Shown here one piece after another: positions 31,345 to 44,600 of a DNA stretch of 64,000 nucleotides. Source of the DNA: Moniliella sp. 'wahieum'. Lineage: Eukaryota > Basidiomycota > Moniliellomycetes > Moniliellales > Moniliellaceae. The notes beneath the pieces are model-generated. The model did no database searches. It was given only the letters and a program-made list of their open reading frames with translations, and was not told where the DNA came from. Every line of letters begins with the position of its first letter. Position 1 is the first letter of the stretch. A program made the position numbers and the translations under genes. The stretch spans positions 310,001-374,000 of the forward strand of contig RSEE01000051.1 in assembly GCA_003971905.1 (NCBI GenBank). Reading direction: 5' to 3'.

Positions 31345-33662
31345 TTACTTGGGGGCGCCACCAGGGTCAAGGGACCAGGGGATCGCCAGGATATCAGGAC
31401 CCTCCGGCTCTCGCCATCCGGTCCCGTACCCTAGGAAGCGCGTGTGGACACGGAGGAACGTGGTTGACATCCGAGCGAGGAACCATTTCCACTGAGACTT
31501 AGTAGCCAACTCCTTCCAATGCGCAAACAACTTGCCCGCCGTCTTGGTGCCGTAGTATCCTCGCGTCGTCAAAACCAGGGGGAAAAACGGCTCTTGAGTG
31601 CGTCCCTGGTACTTGGCGTTCTTGTCGCATTCTGCTTGTTCAAGCAGCCGAAGCAGCTCCTTCTCCGGGCGTTCCAAGGGGGTTGCGGTGCTCTCATGCA
31701 CCCCCTCCGGAACGCGCTCTGAGCCTCCAGCGATCCCGTGTCGCGCAGCGTGTGGTCTACCTCCATTCCTGAGCCTCCGAGTCCTCCGGGCCCCATCACG
31801 CGATAGTAGGTGCGCTGTGTCCTCTGTCTCCTGCCATCCTCTTCCTCCACCATAGGTTCGTTGCGGACATGGGTGTCGGGGATGGAGCGTAGGAGCTGGA
31901 GAATGGGCTCCAGCACTGCCTCATGCAACGCACCAAACTTGGCCTGGGAGCGGGTGCAGAACATGATGTGCTCCAGCGAGGACATGACGCCGCACTTGCA
32001 CATGCTGCGCGTGGTGCGGCACAGCGTTCGGAGCTGGAGACCAACCTGGACCTGCTGGTCAGAGAGCTTGAGATACGGGACGGATGGAATGGCGGAGAGC
32101 CAGTTGTGGCTCAGCGGGTTGCTGTGCTCAACCACATTGCGACCATCGGCAGCGTCCAGCTTCTGGAGCAGCTCCTGTCGACTTTGCTCCCACATCTCCC
32201 GGCAGCGCTGGCGTTGCTTCGTAAATGCGTTGGGTAGCCGTTTGCGGTCCCGCTGAGTCAACATAAGTGGTAATAAGATAGTCGTTGACCTCGTTGGCCG
32301 CGGCACGGGCGTGGGGCCCAATATACGAGTAAAGCGGGCTGCCACATCCTCCCATTCCGGAGAGGCAGGCTCATGAGCATGTCGAAGTGGTCGTCCTTGG
32401 CACCTTGGGGGTCCTTGTCGCTCCGGATCCGTCTGAACTCCGTACAGATGAAGGCATCAATCTCGGCCAGCACGTCGTCTAGCTCTCCTTCCATCTGCAT
32501 GGTGCGGAGCAGGTGGCGCAGCTTGGTCTGAGTACTGAGCCGCCATAGTAAGAGGCGTCCCTGGCGGGTGATGCCATCAATCTTAGGCATGTTCTCCCTC
32601 AGACTAACCAGATGGGCCCGGAGCCACGATCGACGACAGTCACCCCTCCCACACAAGTGCCCAGAACCTGCAGACCATCCTCTCGAATCTGGTCCCGGTC
32701 CCGCTCGACACACTTGCGCAGGTTGAGCTTGAGGCCTGACGCGTCGTTCCAAAATCTCCGCGGCTAGGCCGGTAATGCCTGGTCCTGGACCGAAAATCGT
32801 AATGTCGTCCAGGTATGCCATCACCAGGTGCCCCGGCGGCAGGTCCTTTTCAGTTTCTCCAGAGTGGGCCGCACTGCGATGGAGAAGAAAAAGGGGGCGA
32901 GGGGGTCGCCCTGCCGTACACCCTCTGCCGACGGATGCTGGTCTCATTTCCGCCCGACGCAACCCAAAGCTGGGTGGGGGAACCATAGATCCATCGGCCC
33001 AAGGTGAGGAGATGGGGGGCGTAGGCATGGAGCGCCTTGGCGAGTCTGCGACGGCTCACAGTGTTGAACGCGTTGGTAAAGTCGAGCATGGCGACGTGGC
33101 TGAAGTCGCCCATTTCCGCATCGTTCTCCCCGCCTGGCGCTGTCATGCGCTCGACCATCCGTACGATAGGCTCCGCCCGTTTTGCGATGCTACTCCCAGC
33201 TGGGTGGGGAGAAGCCAGCTGTTGGGGGCGATCGCTCGAGCGATGGCCTTGGCGCACAGACGTAGATCAGCTCCCCACAGGCGATGGGGCGGATACTCCC
33301 GATGCCTTCTCCAGGGGGGTAAGGCGGGAGGCCAACAAGAGCTCGCGTCCAGGGGCAGTGCCGTGGTAAATACTCTTGGTGAGGGCGGTGAGAAAGGCGA
33401 CGAAACGATCGCATTCAAGGGCCGTTCTCAGGAGGGGCTGGGTCCACCCGGATAGACCTGCCCCAACGTCGATTCTGAACGTGGCAATCAAAGCAACAAA
33501 GTCGATTTCGTCCAAGTCCACCACGATGCGGTTACTGTCCGTCGTGTCGGTGAGGGTGTTTCTTTTTTCTGTCTGGCGCGTGTAGTCGAGGCAAAGGAGC
33601 AGGCCAAGTTGGTGCCCTCCTTCGTTCACCAAGGAAGGGGCGCGAAAAATACACTCCGACAC
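31345..33662 (-). mobile_element. 5'-truncated non-LTR retrotransposon with RT, zinc finger and restriction-like endonuclease
   Basis: Minus-strand pieces in changing frames form one LINE-type ORF. At 33.5-33.3 kb: VGAGLSGWTQPLLRTAL and GTAPGRELLLASRLTPLEK, the fingers region. At 33.1 kb: AMLDFTNAFNTVSRR (catalytic Asp). At 32,815-32,804: YLDD in HLVMAYLDDITIFGPG, the RT active site. At 32.0-31.96 kb: CKCGVMSSLEHIMFC, a CX1CX8HX4C-like finger. At 31.80-31.59 kb: GPGGLGGSGMEVDHTL followed by CDKNAKYQG, which fits a PD-(D/E)XK restriction-like endonuclease as in R2-type and related early-branching LINEs. The end lies at 31345 with roughly 100 bp of tail before DBP9's upstream region. The N-terminal part is missing, as usual for incomplete target-primed reverse transcription. 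Frames are broken at least four times. Confidence 0.85.
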
Positions 33663-34531
33663 CCAGATGGTAGGAAAGGAAGGTTCAAGGAGTGGCGTGC
33701 CCGTAGGAGGGCTTGAGATGAAACGAACAATGGATACTTTTCATCCTCAAGCTTCACAAGCCGAGTCGGCGTCCCTCAAGCTTCATCAGTCTGAAGGATG
33801 TCATCGCGTCATAATCCAGTTATATATAGTATGGGGCAGCTGTCCGTTCTTTGTGCCATTCATTCCCTGGCTCAGTCCCCATTCGCTCACCAGTCCCCCC
33901 GTCCATAATCAGGTGCAGAGGTACTGATATGGACGCTTTCCACCCTGAGGCTGCGAGCGGAGACCAAGAGGAAATCGTGCAGGGGTAGAGCGCTGAAGCA
34001 AGAGTGGTCCAAAAACCCCATCAATTAATAGTGAAGAGCACATCAAGTGCCTATTGGTTGGCTTTGTCTCCCTCAGCCGCCCGACACCACCCTTGACGCA
34101 TGCGATCGCGGAGATGTAGCACATGTGAAATGAGATGGCCAAAACCCAAAGATCTATATAACCCTTCGCCCCGAGCCAATACTGGACAGGAAAAAAGAGG
34201 GCCCACTCAGTGTGCATTTAATTCCGATACGACGAAAAGCGGGTCGGATACCGTGCAAGGGTACGTAGGGTGGATAGATGTAAGACTGCAAACACTCCAC
34301 GTTCAACAGCGTCAAGTCACAGCTTCAAGCTTCAAACTCAAGCTCAAAGGCGGCGGATTAATGTGGGGGGTTGTTGAGGTCCTGTCGCGATCCCGATGCC
34401 GATCCCGATGCCGACAGAGTCGCACTTGTCCGTGGTAGCTCTCGTTGGAAAGGCAACGACAAGGGCAACGACAGCGGCAAGGGCAAAGGCAAAGGCAGGG
34501 AGGCCTAGAAGAGGGAGGAGCGGGGGGAGCG
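33663..34531. other. Intergenic region
   Basis: No gene is supported. There are AAGCTT-centred words at 33,745-33,790 and again near 34,320-34,345, and a G/A-rich patch from 34,440 to 34,610 overlapping the end of the Ras GEF gene. Confidence 0.45.
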
Positions 34532-37500
34532 TCACGAGCGAAGAGGCAGGTGGGGTGGTGCTAAAGTTGCAGTTGCAGTTGAAGGTGAGGTGAGGCTGAG
34601 GCTGGAAGCTGAGGTTGACCTGCGTGCCACCCTGGGCTCGACAACCAACGAGCGGCGGTAGAGGCGATCGTCATGGGCTGGTTTACCACTCTGCGGCGCA
34701 AGCGAAGCGAGGTGGTCAACCATGCTTGTACCTCTCTGTTGGCTTGCAAACGCATACACCTTGACCACACGGTGGGACAACCGATCTAGGATCTTGACCG
34801 CATTCGCGTACCGAGCCCAGTTGATCAGCCGTGTGGTGCTCGGAGCGGGCTCAGTGGTGCGTGACTGGGGGTGAGGGTTAGGGTGGGGGTAGGGGCGCAA
34901 CAATGGTCCCGAACCCCGAGCGTGACGGAAAGGTGCGTTGCCCTCGAGGGCAAATGTGAGGTCGGTGAGGGCGAGGCCGACATAGGGCAAGTAAGGAGTG
35001 CCGGCAGCGATGGCCTGGTCCAGTCGAGCGCGATAGGCAGCGTAGTTACGAGCTGGGTCGACCAGTGCCGCATGGTCCGCAGCCTTGGCGGCCCATTTGG
35101 GCGGCAAGGCTGTCCAAGTCTGCTTCAAGCGACGCACCGCCGCGCTATCCAGTCCGCCTTGCAGGGCGAAAAAGACGTGCCAGTTGTTGAGCCGCAAACA
35201 GCGCTGCGGTCACAAAAGCCAAGAGGGAAGAGGGAAGGAGTGTCAGTCGTGCGTCGTCTGGGGTGGAAGAAGAAAAACGGAGGAAAAGGCAAAGGGAGGA
35301 GAGGAGGGGGGGGGGGGGGAGAAGGGCGTACGTCGGCTATTTTGATAAAGTGTCGCAACACAGCCAGTCGTTCCCGTGCCGAGTTGGGAGAGAGGATGGA
35401 ATGGGCGACCCAGCCGACGATCCGATTGCTCAGGGTGGATAAGGCAGCGAGACCGGTGGGCCCCCAGTCGGCCAAAAGGAGGAATAGGAAGACGAAAAGG
35501 AGGAGAAGAAATGAAGGAGAAGGAGAATGGCAAGAGCCAGAATCAGAAGAAGACGATGAAGAGCAAGGTAAGGAAGTAGAAGAGGAAGAGCCTTGGCACG
35601 GCGGACCTGGGCCGCCACCACCCTCGTCCGCAGCGGCCGGACCAAGCGTTCGTTCAGTTGATGAGCACCGGGTCGGAGTCCGGCCCAAGGTGAGAAACTC
35701 GTCGGGTGTGATGTCGCGTACAACCGACTGGCCAGGACGGTCAACTGTCGTGCCATCTCAGCAGCCTTGACATCCACCACGTTCCATGCGCCCCGCCAGG
35801 CCCGACTCACGTCCCACACCTCCCACCCCAGCGGGGTGGGAGAGAGGTAAGAACCGCTCGGGATCCACCGGCGCGTGTAGAGCTTCTCGATGCCGGCCGT
35901 AGCGCCAGTCGAATCCCCAGCCGACGCCGACGCCGAAGCGGTAGGATCGCGTCGGATCGTTCGTTGAACCAGCATGGCCTGGGAGCGGGGCACCAACTGC
36001 ATAAACCCACCCGATCGGACCCGGTAGAGCGCCGTGCCACGAGCGTGGCTAGCTCGTCGTCATTGGCGTCCCGCGCCAAGAGGCTCAGGAGGGGGAGCGC
36101 CGGTCGGTCGTGCAAGGGGGACCAGTAGGTATCCGAGAGCCACAGGCGGGCAAAGTGGAGGAGATTTGCATGGCGCGTGTGGCCCTCGGCGCCGGGAGGG
36201 CATGAAGTAAAGCGCTGGTACAAGGTTTGGGCCAGAATTTCGGGTGTGGAGAAGAGAGGCATAGTACGAGCAAACGTATGTGCCATTGTGGGTGGCGGAT
36301 CGCCCTGGTCGGGGGTGAGAAGGGCAACCAAGCAGGCAAGGTGCCGCCTAAGAGCAGGCCATCGGCGTTGCGAACCACGTCCGTTGTTCCTCCGGCTTCC
36401 CCCCAGTAGAGGGAGACTGGAGTTGGGCGGGAGAGTTGGCTCGAGAGCGCAGGGGCGGGCTGGTAGGTCCTTCAGAGGTCCCGAGTAACCCCGATGACGA
36501 AGTTCGTTTTCCTCCGGCAAACACAGTGTCGTTACTTGCGTTGCGCAGGGAAAAGAACAGAGACGAAGCCGAAGAGGAACCCGGGCTAGGAGGGAGCGAA
36601 GGCCGTGGTAACAAGGTGCGGTCCTCGTCCCAGGCGAGGAGAGGGGAAGGACTGGGTCCAACGGGTCGAGGGATGAGTGGATCAGATCGCCCGTCGAGGA
36701 CGCCTCGCCGCCCACGCGGGATCGAGGCAGGGCGGAGAGGCTGCCGGTGCGGTGCGACGTGCGCGGAGGGGGGGCCGCAAGGGAAGCCAGACTGGCCGAG
36801 GAACGGAGCATAGTAAAGCTGGCTACTTTGCGAGTAAAAGCCGAGAAACGCGATCGTGAGTCGGATGACAGGGAGGTTGGGTGGTGGTCTTTCGTAGCAG
36901 GGCGCTGTCAGCGCGAGCATCTTCCGAGGCCCCCAAATCGGTACCTGGCAGAGACCTTACCGGCTCGTCGGGCGCCGGCCCAAGACTCAAGCGCTCTACC
37001 CGGAATGCGGTGCGTTGGTAGGAGAGGGAGTGGTGGCAGCTGGAGGGGGAGAGACATCGTAGGTTGTGGAGCCAAGGCCGCCTCGATCAGCTCCTCCTGC
37101 CCGTGCCAGAGCAGATCCGGCAGCCAAGGCGGGCGCAGCGGCGATTGCCGCCTTCTCTGCTTCGGACCGGGGGGGCGTGTCGTCTTCTCCTGTTCTTCCT
37201 TCTTCTCCTCCTCGTTCTGACCCAAGGGCGGAGAAGGAGAGGTGACAGTACGCACGGACGCAAGAAAGTGGGAAGAAGCCAAATAAACTCATCGCGCGCC
37301 GAGTGAGGCGAGCCAAAGCGTCAGGAGGAGCAGATGAAGAAAGAGATGGCGAGACCGGAGTGAGCAACGCTGTACGATGCTGGCAAGGGTGTGGCTTTGC
37401 TTATGGTGGCCAAGGTGGCATCCATTACCCTGACGATCGTTCCGGAAGCGCGTTGGGCCCAAGGGGTGGGGCCCATGTGTTCAGCCGCACTGGAGGAATG

Positions 37501-38683
37501 GAGTAGGACGGCCGTACGAAAGTTGGTCAAGGCAGTGCCAAGTTCGTCCCGCACGTACGCCAGCTGGCCGGACACGAGCGCCCCAGCCCGACTCGGCGCA
37601 CACCCGAGCCAACGGAATGGAATCTTGTGTACGGGCGGGAGACGACAAGAAGAAGAGAAGGAGGAAGGGAGGCGCAACTGTGCTGGGTCGGATCCGGAGG
37701 GCGGTAGGGGGCTGGGAACGCGATGGAGACTCCGACTGGGATGCCGACCGTCCGGCCTGGGCAGCCGAGTCGGAACCAAAACTTCGTGCAGCGTGAGGGT
37801 AGGGCCTCTGCCTTTGCGGGCGCCTACGGCACGCAGGTCGCCCAAGCTGCGCATCATGGGTTGCCGGCGCGACGCCGCGATGAGCGGTCAGCATCGACCA
37901 GCGCTACCATCGCCGCAGTCACAGTGTGCAATTGGGCCAGGAGCGGCGCGCAGGGGTCGTGTGGAAGGCGGGGCGAGTCTGGGGTGGGCATATCTGATCC
38001 TTCATCTGTACCAACCGAAAGGAACGAAGACGCAGCAGGGTCACCAGCAAGACGATCGGAGAGGAAGAGGAGTTGCTGGAGAGCCTGGAGGACTTGGGTG
38101 CGATGTAGGCGACGTCTTGGTTGGCCTGAACGAGGCGGTCGGTACGGTGGAGACAGCCAAGTGCATCCCGCGTATCTTTGGCCTCGGCCACGACCGCGGC
38201 GGTGGCAGGGAGGAAGGAGGCAGGGTGAGCATTGCTGTCCAAGGCGGATTCCAGCTGGTAGCTAGCCTGGACCAAGGCAGGTGGCAAGCGGGACCGATCT
38301 GGAGTACTTGGGGCCAAGGGCGATCCGGAGCCCTGCAGGTTCGGCAGGTCCTGTTGCCTCTCCTCCTCCTCTTCCTCCTCCTCCTTATCCCCCCCGCTCC
38401 CGGGGGGTGGGTAGACGGGGACCGCTTCGTCTGCAGCGGAGATAGGGATGACGTAGTTGGAGGGGAACCAGCCACGCTGGCCGTTTGCCATCCCATCCCA
38501 CCAGCCGCTGGTGTGGCAGTGGAAGACAACAAGAGGTTCCCCAGCGGTGAGGGGATGCAGTTGGGCTGGTGGGGGTGCCAGTCATGGAGGGCGACAACGT
38601 CGAGGACGGAGAAAGGCTGGGCGGTGGAAGGAGAGAGGGTGGAGGTGGGGATTATGTGTCTTCTTCTTGGGGGGCGAGGACAT
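34532..38683 (-). CDS. CDC25: Ras guanine-nucleotide exchange factor, CDC25 type, with N-terminal SH3
   Basis: Activates Ras by GDP-GTP exchange upstream of adenylate cyclase at the plasma membrane. An SH3 domain lies at 38.6-38.43 kb (FSVLDVVALHDWHPHQPN ... SGWWDGMANGQRGWFPSNYV). After a long Ser/Pro/Glu-rich linker with an acidic run comes the RasGEF_N region near 36.3-36.1 kb (MPLFSTPEILAQTLYQRF, LLHFARLWLSD). The catalytic RasGEF domain follows: MARQLTVLASRLY, IVGWVAHSILS, LRHFIKIAD, an intron, then NNWHVFFALQGGLDSAAVRR, YLPYVGLALTDLTFALEGN and LINWARYANAVKIL. The intron 35331-35204 (128 nt) is placed with confidence: spliced, it rejoins the HFIKIAD and NNWH blocks. It contains a run of 14 G. 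The stop is at 34532. The start (MSSPPKKK at 38683) is the nearest Met before the SH3 domain and is uncertain. Frame breaks occur through the linker. Confidence 0.85.
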
Positions 38684-41600
38684 CAATAGGCAGGTCGAGG
38701 GGAGCGAGAGAGGGGTGGGAAGGGAGGTGCAGGTCGGCGGTGAGGGGTCCAAGGCGGGACCAAGGGTGAGGGGGGGAGGGCGAGGGCGGGGGCTGGGGCT
38801 GCTCTGGGCGCTGTTGGCGGCAGTGGGGTGCAGCATTATGCTGGAGGTTGAAGGTTGAAGGCCAAGGGGTGGTGTGTGCCCCCGGAAAGAGGGCGCGTGG
38901 ACGTGGAGGAAAAAAGGAGGTGGTGGTGCCAAGAGAGAGGGGATGCTCCATCGGGGCCAACGCCTGGTGCGAGTGGCCGGGACGGAGTACGCGGGTGTGG
39001 GTTAGTGTGAGGTGCAAGGACTGGGTCTGTATATGAGTTGGCAGTTGTGAGTTCGAGGCACTAACTGTGACATGTGGGACCGGTGTGGCCCAGGACGCTC
39101 AGACAGAGGCTCGCACTTGCAAACAAACACGCCAGACTGCTGGGATGCGCAATGCGGGTGGATGGGTGCGCAGGGTACGTACTTCTGAGTGCGTGTGGGT
39201 TGCCAGATCCAGCCAGTGGCGGCAGGTGGCGCCCTGAGCACGTCGAGAGGGCAGGTGACCGGTGAGTAGTGTGAGTGAGTGGTATTGCGGGCCAGTGAGC
39301 TGAGTGGCTGAGGGGCAAACAAGAATAGCTCAGAATGGCAGGCCAAACGCCGATGAATGGTGCGGTGGTGCCAACGCGTCAACAGCGAGCGATGCATCCC
39401 AGATGTATATCTCTATGGGCGTTGGGGCGTATCGAGTAGCGAGTCTGACAGATCTGATCGATGATCTCAGATCCAAGGGTTGCCTATGCCAAGTTCCATG
39501 GAGCGTGACGGTGACGAGTGTCTAGGCGAGTGGGTGACCGGTGAGCGAACGAGTGTGGGGACGGGCAGCATGCGGGGCACGGGGATAGGCTTCTCCCTCT
39601 CTCGAAGAAGGGAGAGGGCATTGGCCTAATAATAAGCCTACGCCCTTTGAGCGCCCCCAAAGCCAAGTGCATGTGGGCCACAACGCCTTACAGCTAAGGC
39701 TTCGCTCTTAGCTTAAGAAAGCGTCTCGGCAGCCTCGGCTAGGTCCGACGGACGTGCACTAAACCAGCAGCCATCTTTGAAAACGTTGAACGTCGCACTG
39801 GTGGATTGGCGCAACCGATCCTTCTTGCAATCCCGTGCTCCAACTTAGGCCTGAGGCCGCTGGTGGCCACCTCAGACCACCAGCCACAGCCTGCCACAAC
39901 CAACACCCGCTTCTGTCCCTACTACGTATATATACGCGCCCCATCGGAAATATGCAAGATGCGTGAGATCTCAGAGTTCTCTCAGATGCGCATATTGCAT
40001 GCCCGCTTTGTATACGAACACCTGGCACGTGATGCATAACGCAGGAAGCGAGCTGATAGGTGGAAGAACGAACGACGCGGACGAGACGCTGGAGCTGCTA
40101 CAGGTGCTGCTAGCTGCCAGCGAGCGAGTTCCCCCAGTAAGCAGTCACATCTCAGATCTCTCGGAACTCACATCCTCCAATCTCAGACGATGCACGATGT
40201 TACATCGCCCGCAGTGAAGCTTGCAGCGGTGAAGCGGTGCCGGTGAAGCGGGTGAAGTAGTACCCAGTACGTAGTCCGTACCCGTACTCGATATAGAGTG
40301 TATTCTGTTGCATCACACATGTCACACGTCACAGGTACTCGGCAACTCAGTACTACACCAGTACGCAGTGCGCTCAGACCCCCTCAGCCGCTCAGCGCCT
40401 CAGCGCCTCAGCCTCGGCTGGTCATTGTTTTTCTTGGGCTTCCTTGCCACATGTCCCTGCGGTCTGCTGTTCCAGCTGTCCTACTGCCCAGCTGTTCTCG
40501 GTCCAGTTGTCCCTACGCCCCTCCTTCGCCCTCATCGGCCGAACCTGGTGTGGGGTTCGTTTCAATGTTATTTTCCAGGCGCCAGGCTTCCATTCAGCCA
40601 GTGTAGGCCAGTGCTGGGAGCTGCTCGGTCTCTTTCTCTCTATTGTAGTCCATGTCAGAGATCGGGATCCCTCGTTGAACGTTAATCGAAGTGATTCAAT
40701 ATTCAACTCAGTCTGAGCGCTGAGGCTCCGCGCTCGCGCTCATTCCTCTCATTCACGTTTCACCTCTCTCCTCCCGCGCCTCTAGTGTGGGGTGTGGCCT
40801 CTGGCATGTGGCCCACAAGGCCGGAATACGGGCCGAGGAGAGAGCATGCCCCTCCTCCCGCGCGGGAACAGGCCACAGGAGACCAGGACAGACCGGGAGA
40901 GCAGGCCATGATAAAGTCTGGACGGCGACGCGATCCGAAATACCCCCATCCACCGTCCCGCGCCAGTCCTCAGTCCCTGATTCCCGATCCCCCAAGTACC
41001 AACTACCAACTACCAAAAGTAGTAGGCATATTAAGTACGGAATCCAAACTCCAACGTCTATATACTGAGTTATTCACCAGTACGCGTACCGTGGAATATA
41101 GGCACCAAAACTGGGCCAAGTATGTGGACTATAGGTGTGAGAACTGCGAGTACTGAGTTGGTATCGAGGCAACTACCTTCACAGTAGGTTGTGAAATAAA
41201 ACAATAAGTATGCTCGCGCGGTATATACTCCGGTACTCGCGCGTCTCATCGATCTATGTAGACGGCGTAAGAACCTTATACAAGGATGGAACACGTAACG
41301 CGTGGGGCCTAAAGCATAAGGCCGGCCTAAGAGGCCTAATTAAGGGTCAAAGCTCAAAGACCGACGATATAGGCAATGTGGCACGTTGCACGGCGCATAT
41401 GTGTCCGAGAAGGCGGAAGAGAGAATGCCGATGAGCTACTTGAGCGTGAGCGCGTGTGAGAAGGAATAAGCGCGTGAGGAATGGTAATGAGCGCGTGTGA
41501 GGAATATAAATACTAAGTATTGAAGAAGAGTTGTGGGGTGTGTTCAACGTTCAACTGAACGTTCACACGCGCATGAGTCACTTGGCAAGATGATGGGTCG

Positions 41601-44600
41601 ATGTGTGGTGACCATGCACCCACTCACGCCTCTGGGAGAGCTAAGCAAACCAAAGCAAAGCAAAGCAAAACAGGCCACCCTCTCATTCATAAAAAAGAGG
41701 TCATATATGGCTACCTTCTAGGCCTTAGTGCTACCCCTCCCCCCCCATCCACCCCGCTTGCTTCAGCTTCTTCACAAGATGAGTGGGGTTTCAACGGGCA
41801 TACCTTGACGGGTGCCGCTTCCACATCAAATTCCCAACATCCGATTGGCACCCTTCCACCCTGGGCCAGGCCAATTACAGGAACTTGTTCCTCAGCTTTC
41901 ACCGCCCGCATCACTCATTCTTTGTAACTCATTTCGTTTCCTTAGTCTCTTGTTCCCGTTCAATGTGTGTGTGGCACCCGCGTCCGTTTTTTGTGCCCCC
42001 CCCCGATCGTCCGATCGCTTGTAGTCTAACTCATCCACCCATCCGCCCGCCGCGCCTAGACGGGCGCGGGGGCGGGCTCCAATCCCACTCATCAGGAAAA
42101 CGCCATGGGGGAGGCAAGCAAGTAAGGCAGGAGAAAATGCTGGGGGGGATGGAACTCAGCGAGGGCGCTCGTAAGGTACATCACCAATAAATAGAGAGTG
42201 TTGGGCAGCATAAATAACACATAACGACCGTGCCGTTGATAGCGTTGAACTCCCAACCCTGACCTCTGATACACGTGCAGAAAAATGGGGTTTTGTCTCT
42301 TGTTGTCTCTTGCGCCCACCTGCACTCGAGGTGGCGGGGCGCCTGTGTGGCATCGCCTGTCCTGTTGTGTAGTCCAGAACGTACCAGGAGACGGCAACGT
42401 ATGTCAGTGACTAATGAGGCCCTGCAGACACCCTTCTGTTCGACCAAAGAGGGTCTTCGCCTTACTTTTTTTGTTGCTGGGACACATACCGGGCACTCCT
42501 TTTATACCGGTTACACTGACACTCCCTTGTGATCGATCAAGTTGAGATGTCACTTTGTTGACGCTGTTGAAGCGGCGTTGTCATATCTACTGTTGGGCCT
42601 ATAGAAAAGGACCGCAACAGAGTAGTAGAAAGCGTACTATAGGACAGCATAACGCGTATAAACTGCAGTGGACAGGGGATGAGCTCGTTCTACTTTTCTT
42701 GGCGGGCGCTGGTGCGTCTATTTCATATGGGGGTCTGCTACGTGAGGCCTGAGGTTGTTGCCTTCGTCAAACATACGGGTCCTCGATCCAAAGTCAATCT
42801 CGAGTGTTGTGGACCGCCTTTGTGCTGTATGGACATCTTTTTCTCGTCCCGTTTCAGATCCCTCTCATCTGTGGGATCATGTCTCTTCCGAAAGTTCCGA
42901 CCCGTTCTGGTGGCGGCGCGTCATCGAACATCATATTTGATCTTTGCTTCCAACTGTGGGACACCGATGGAACTCGGAATCAGCCCCATCATCGTCTTGG
43001 GTATGAGTAATCTCAACTGCTCACTGGTGCCAACCTCATCAAGGTTACCTTAGGCCTGAAGGAGATCCATGGCCTTTGTTGGCGGCGAAGCTGAGAAACG
43101 TTTTGTCATTTTCTCACCCCGCAGAGTCAGGCTATAGGGTGGTCATTCTGTCCGCGCAACCTATATTGTGCCACATTCCCTCGCAGCTCGACGGCAGGAG
43201 GTGATCAGGCTATTAGGCTCATTGCTCATCCTTTTCAGTTTGTCGTTGCTGGACTCATTGCGATTCTGTGTTGGTACGAGCTGGTGGCTAAGGGGTACCG
43301 CATATGATCGGGAACCAACCTGCTTCTTGTCAGCAACATTAACGAGAAGATCGCCTGAAAGCCCATTCAGCCCCATCAGACCCCACCTCGGTCAACACCG
43401 TTCTCTGAGAGGAGCTTCATAGCCCGAGGCCGATCTGATTAGTTTCGGACCATAATCAGAGACGTAGTGAGAGGCGAGAAATCTGGGGGGTTTGAAAGGG
43501 GAGAGGGGGGCGGAGAGAGCAAAGGTCTCCTGGAGGAACTTTCCACACCGGCGGTGCTTTGGGATAGCTTGGGGATTGGCTGTAAAGTGTAGTTATGGCA
43601 CGGTTAACCTCATGTTGTTTTTCACAACGATGGCTGCTGTGAGTGGCACCGTTACGGGGGTCGCTACGGGCCGGCTCGCCTAAACAACCCATCTAGTCAG
43701 TTGCGCCTAATAAACGGAGAATGTTTCATCCTTGGATCTGGACGACCAAGATCGAGTCCTTTTTCCGTACGGATGAGAAGATCTGTGCGTGAAGAGCCTT
43801 GAGTCCCTAATACTGATTCTATATTCTACCTCAAATTTGGTCTTTGGTCTTGAGCGCAAGTGGGCTCTAAGTTGAGCTGCCGGATCTGGAGACGTCCATC
43901 CCTAATCCGTGCGTCTCGTTTTCGTGTGAGGTTCCTCCCTGTTCCCTTTTACATTCTTTCTGAGGGCAGAGAACCTCTGCCTATTATTACTTTGGCGTTT
44001 TTCGTGTTTGGCTATTCCTCTGTTCCTACAGGAAACATTTCTTCCCTACTTGATCTGTGCTTCGTTTGAGATCCATTCGCCTTTATTCCTTCCTGTTACT
44101 ATACGTTAAATTGATTGTTGTTTCCTTCTTAACGTTCCTGTCTGTATGGCATTTCTTCTATGTTCTCCCCCTCGCGGGTCATTTTGTAACAACATCTCCT
44201 TCCGAATCCATCCTTGATCAGACTTACCAGACAACATCCGCGTTTATATTCCCTACAGCTCACCACAATTCCCACCGCCCAGCTTCAGGAACCCCCTCAT
44301 GGTCTTCCCGAATCCTGCAGTCCAGGCATCCTTTGCTGTCGATCTCATCTCTCCAGCGTTCAGTCTCCTCTGTATACGGATCTTGCCGCGATCCTATACA
44401 AGAGAGTAGCATTGTTCTGCGACAGGACCTGTCCGATCCTCTGTCTTTAAGTATCTGTGTCAACCTTCCACCAACTGTTGAAGGTTCTGCGTCTACAGGC
44501 ACGCTAGCCCTGCTCGTTCCGGTGCATATACAACCTTGTCATGCACACGAGCCGACGCCCCAATTGAGAGGTCTCACCTCGTCTCGATATATAGCTCCGT

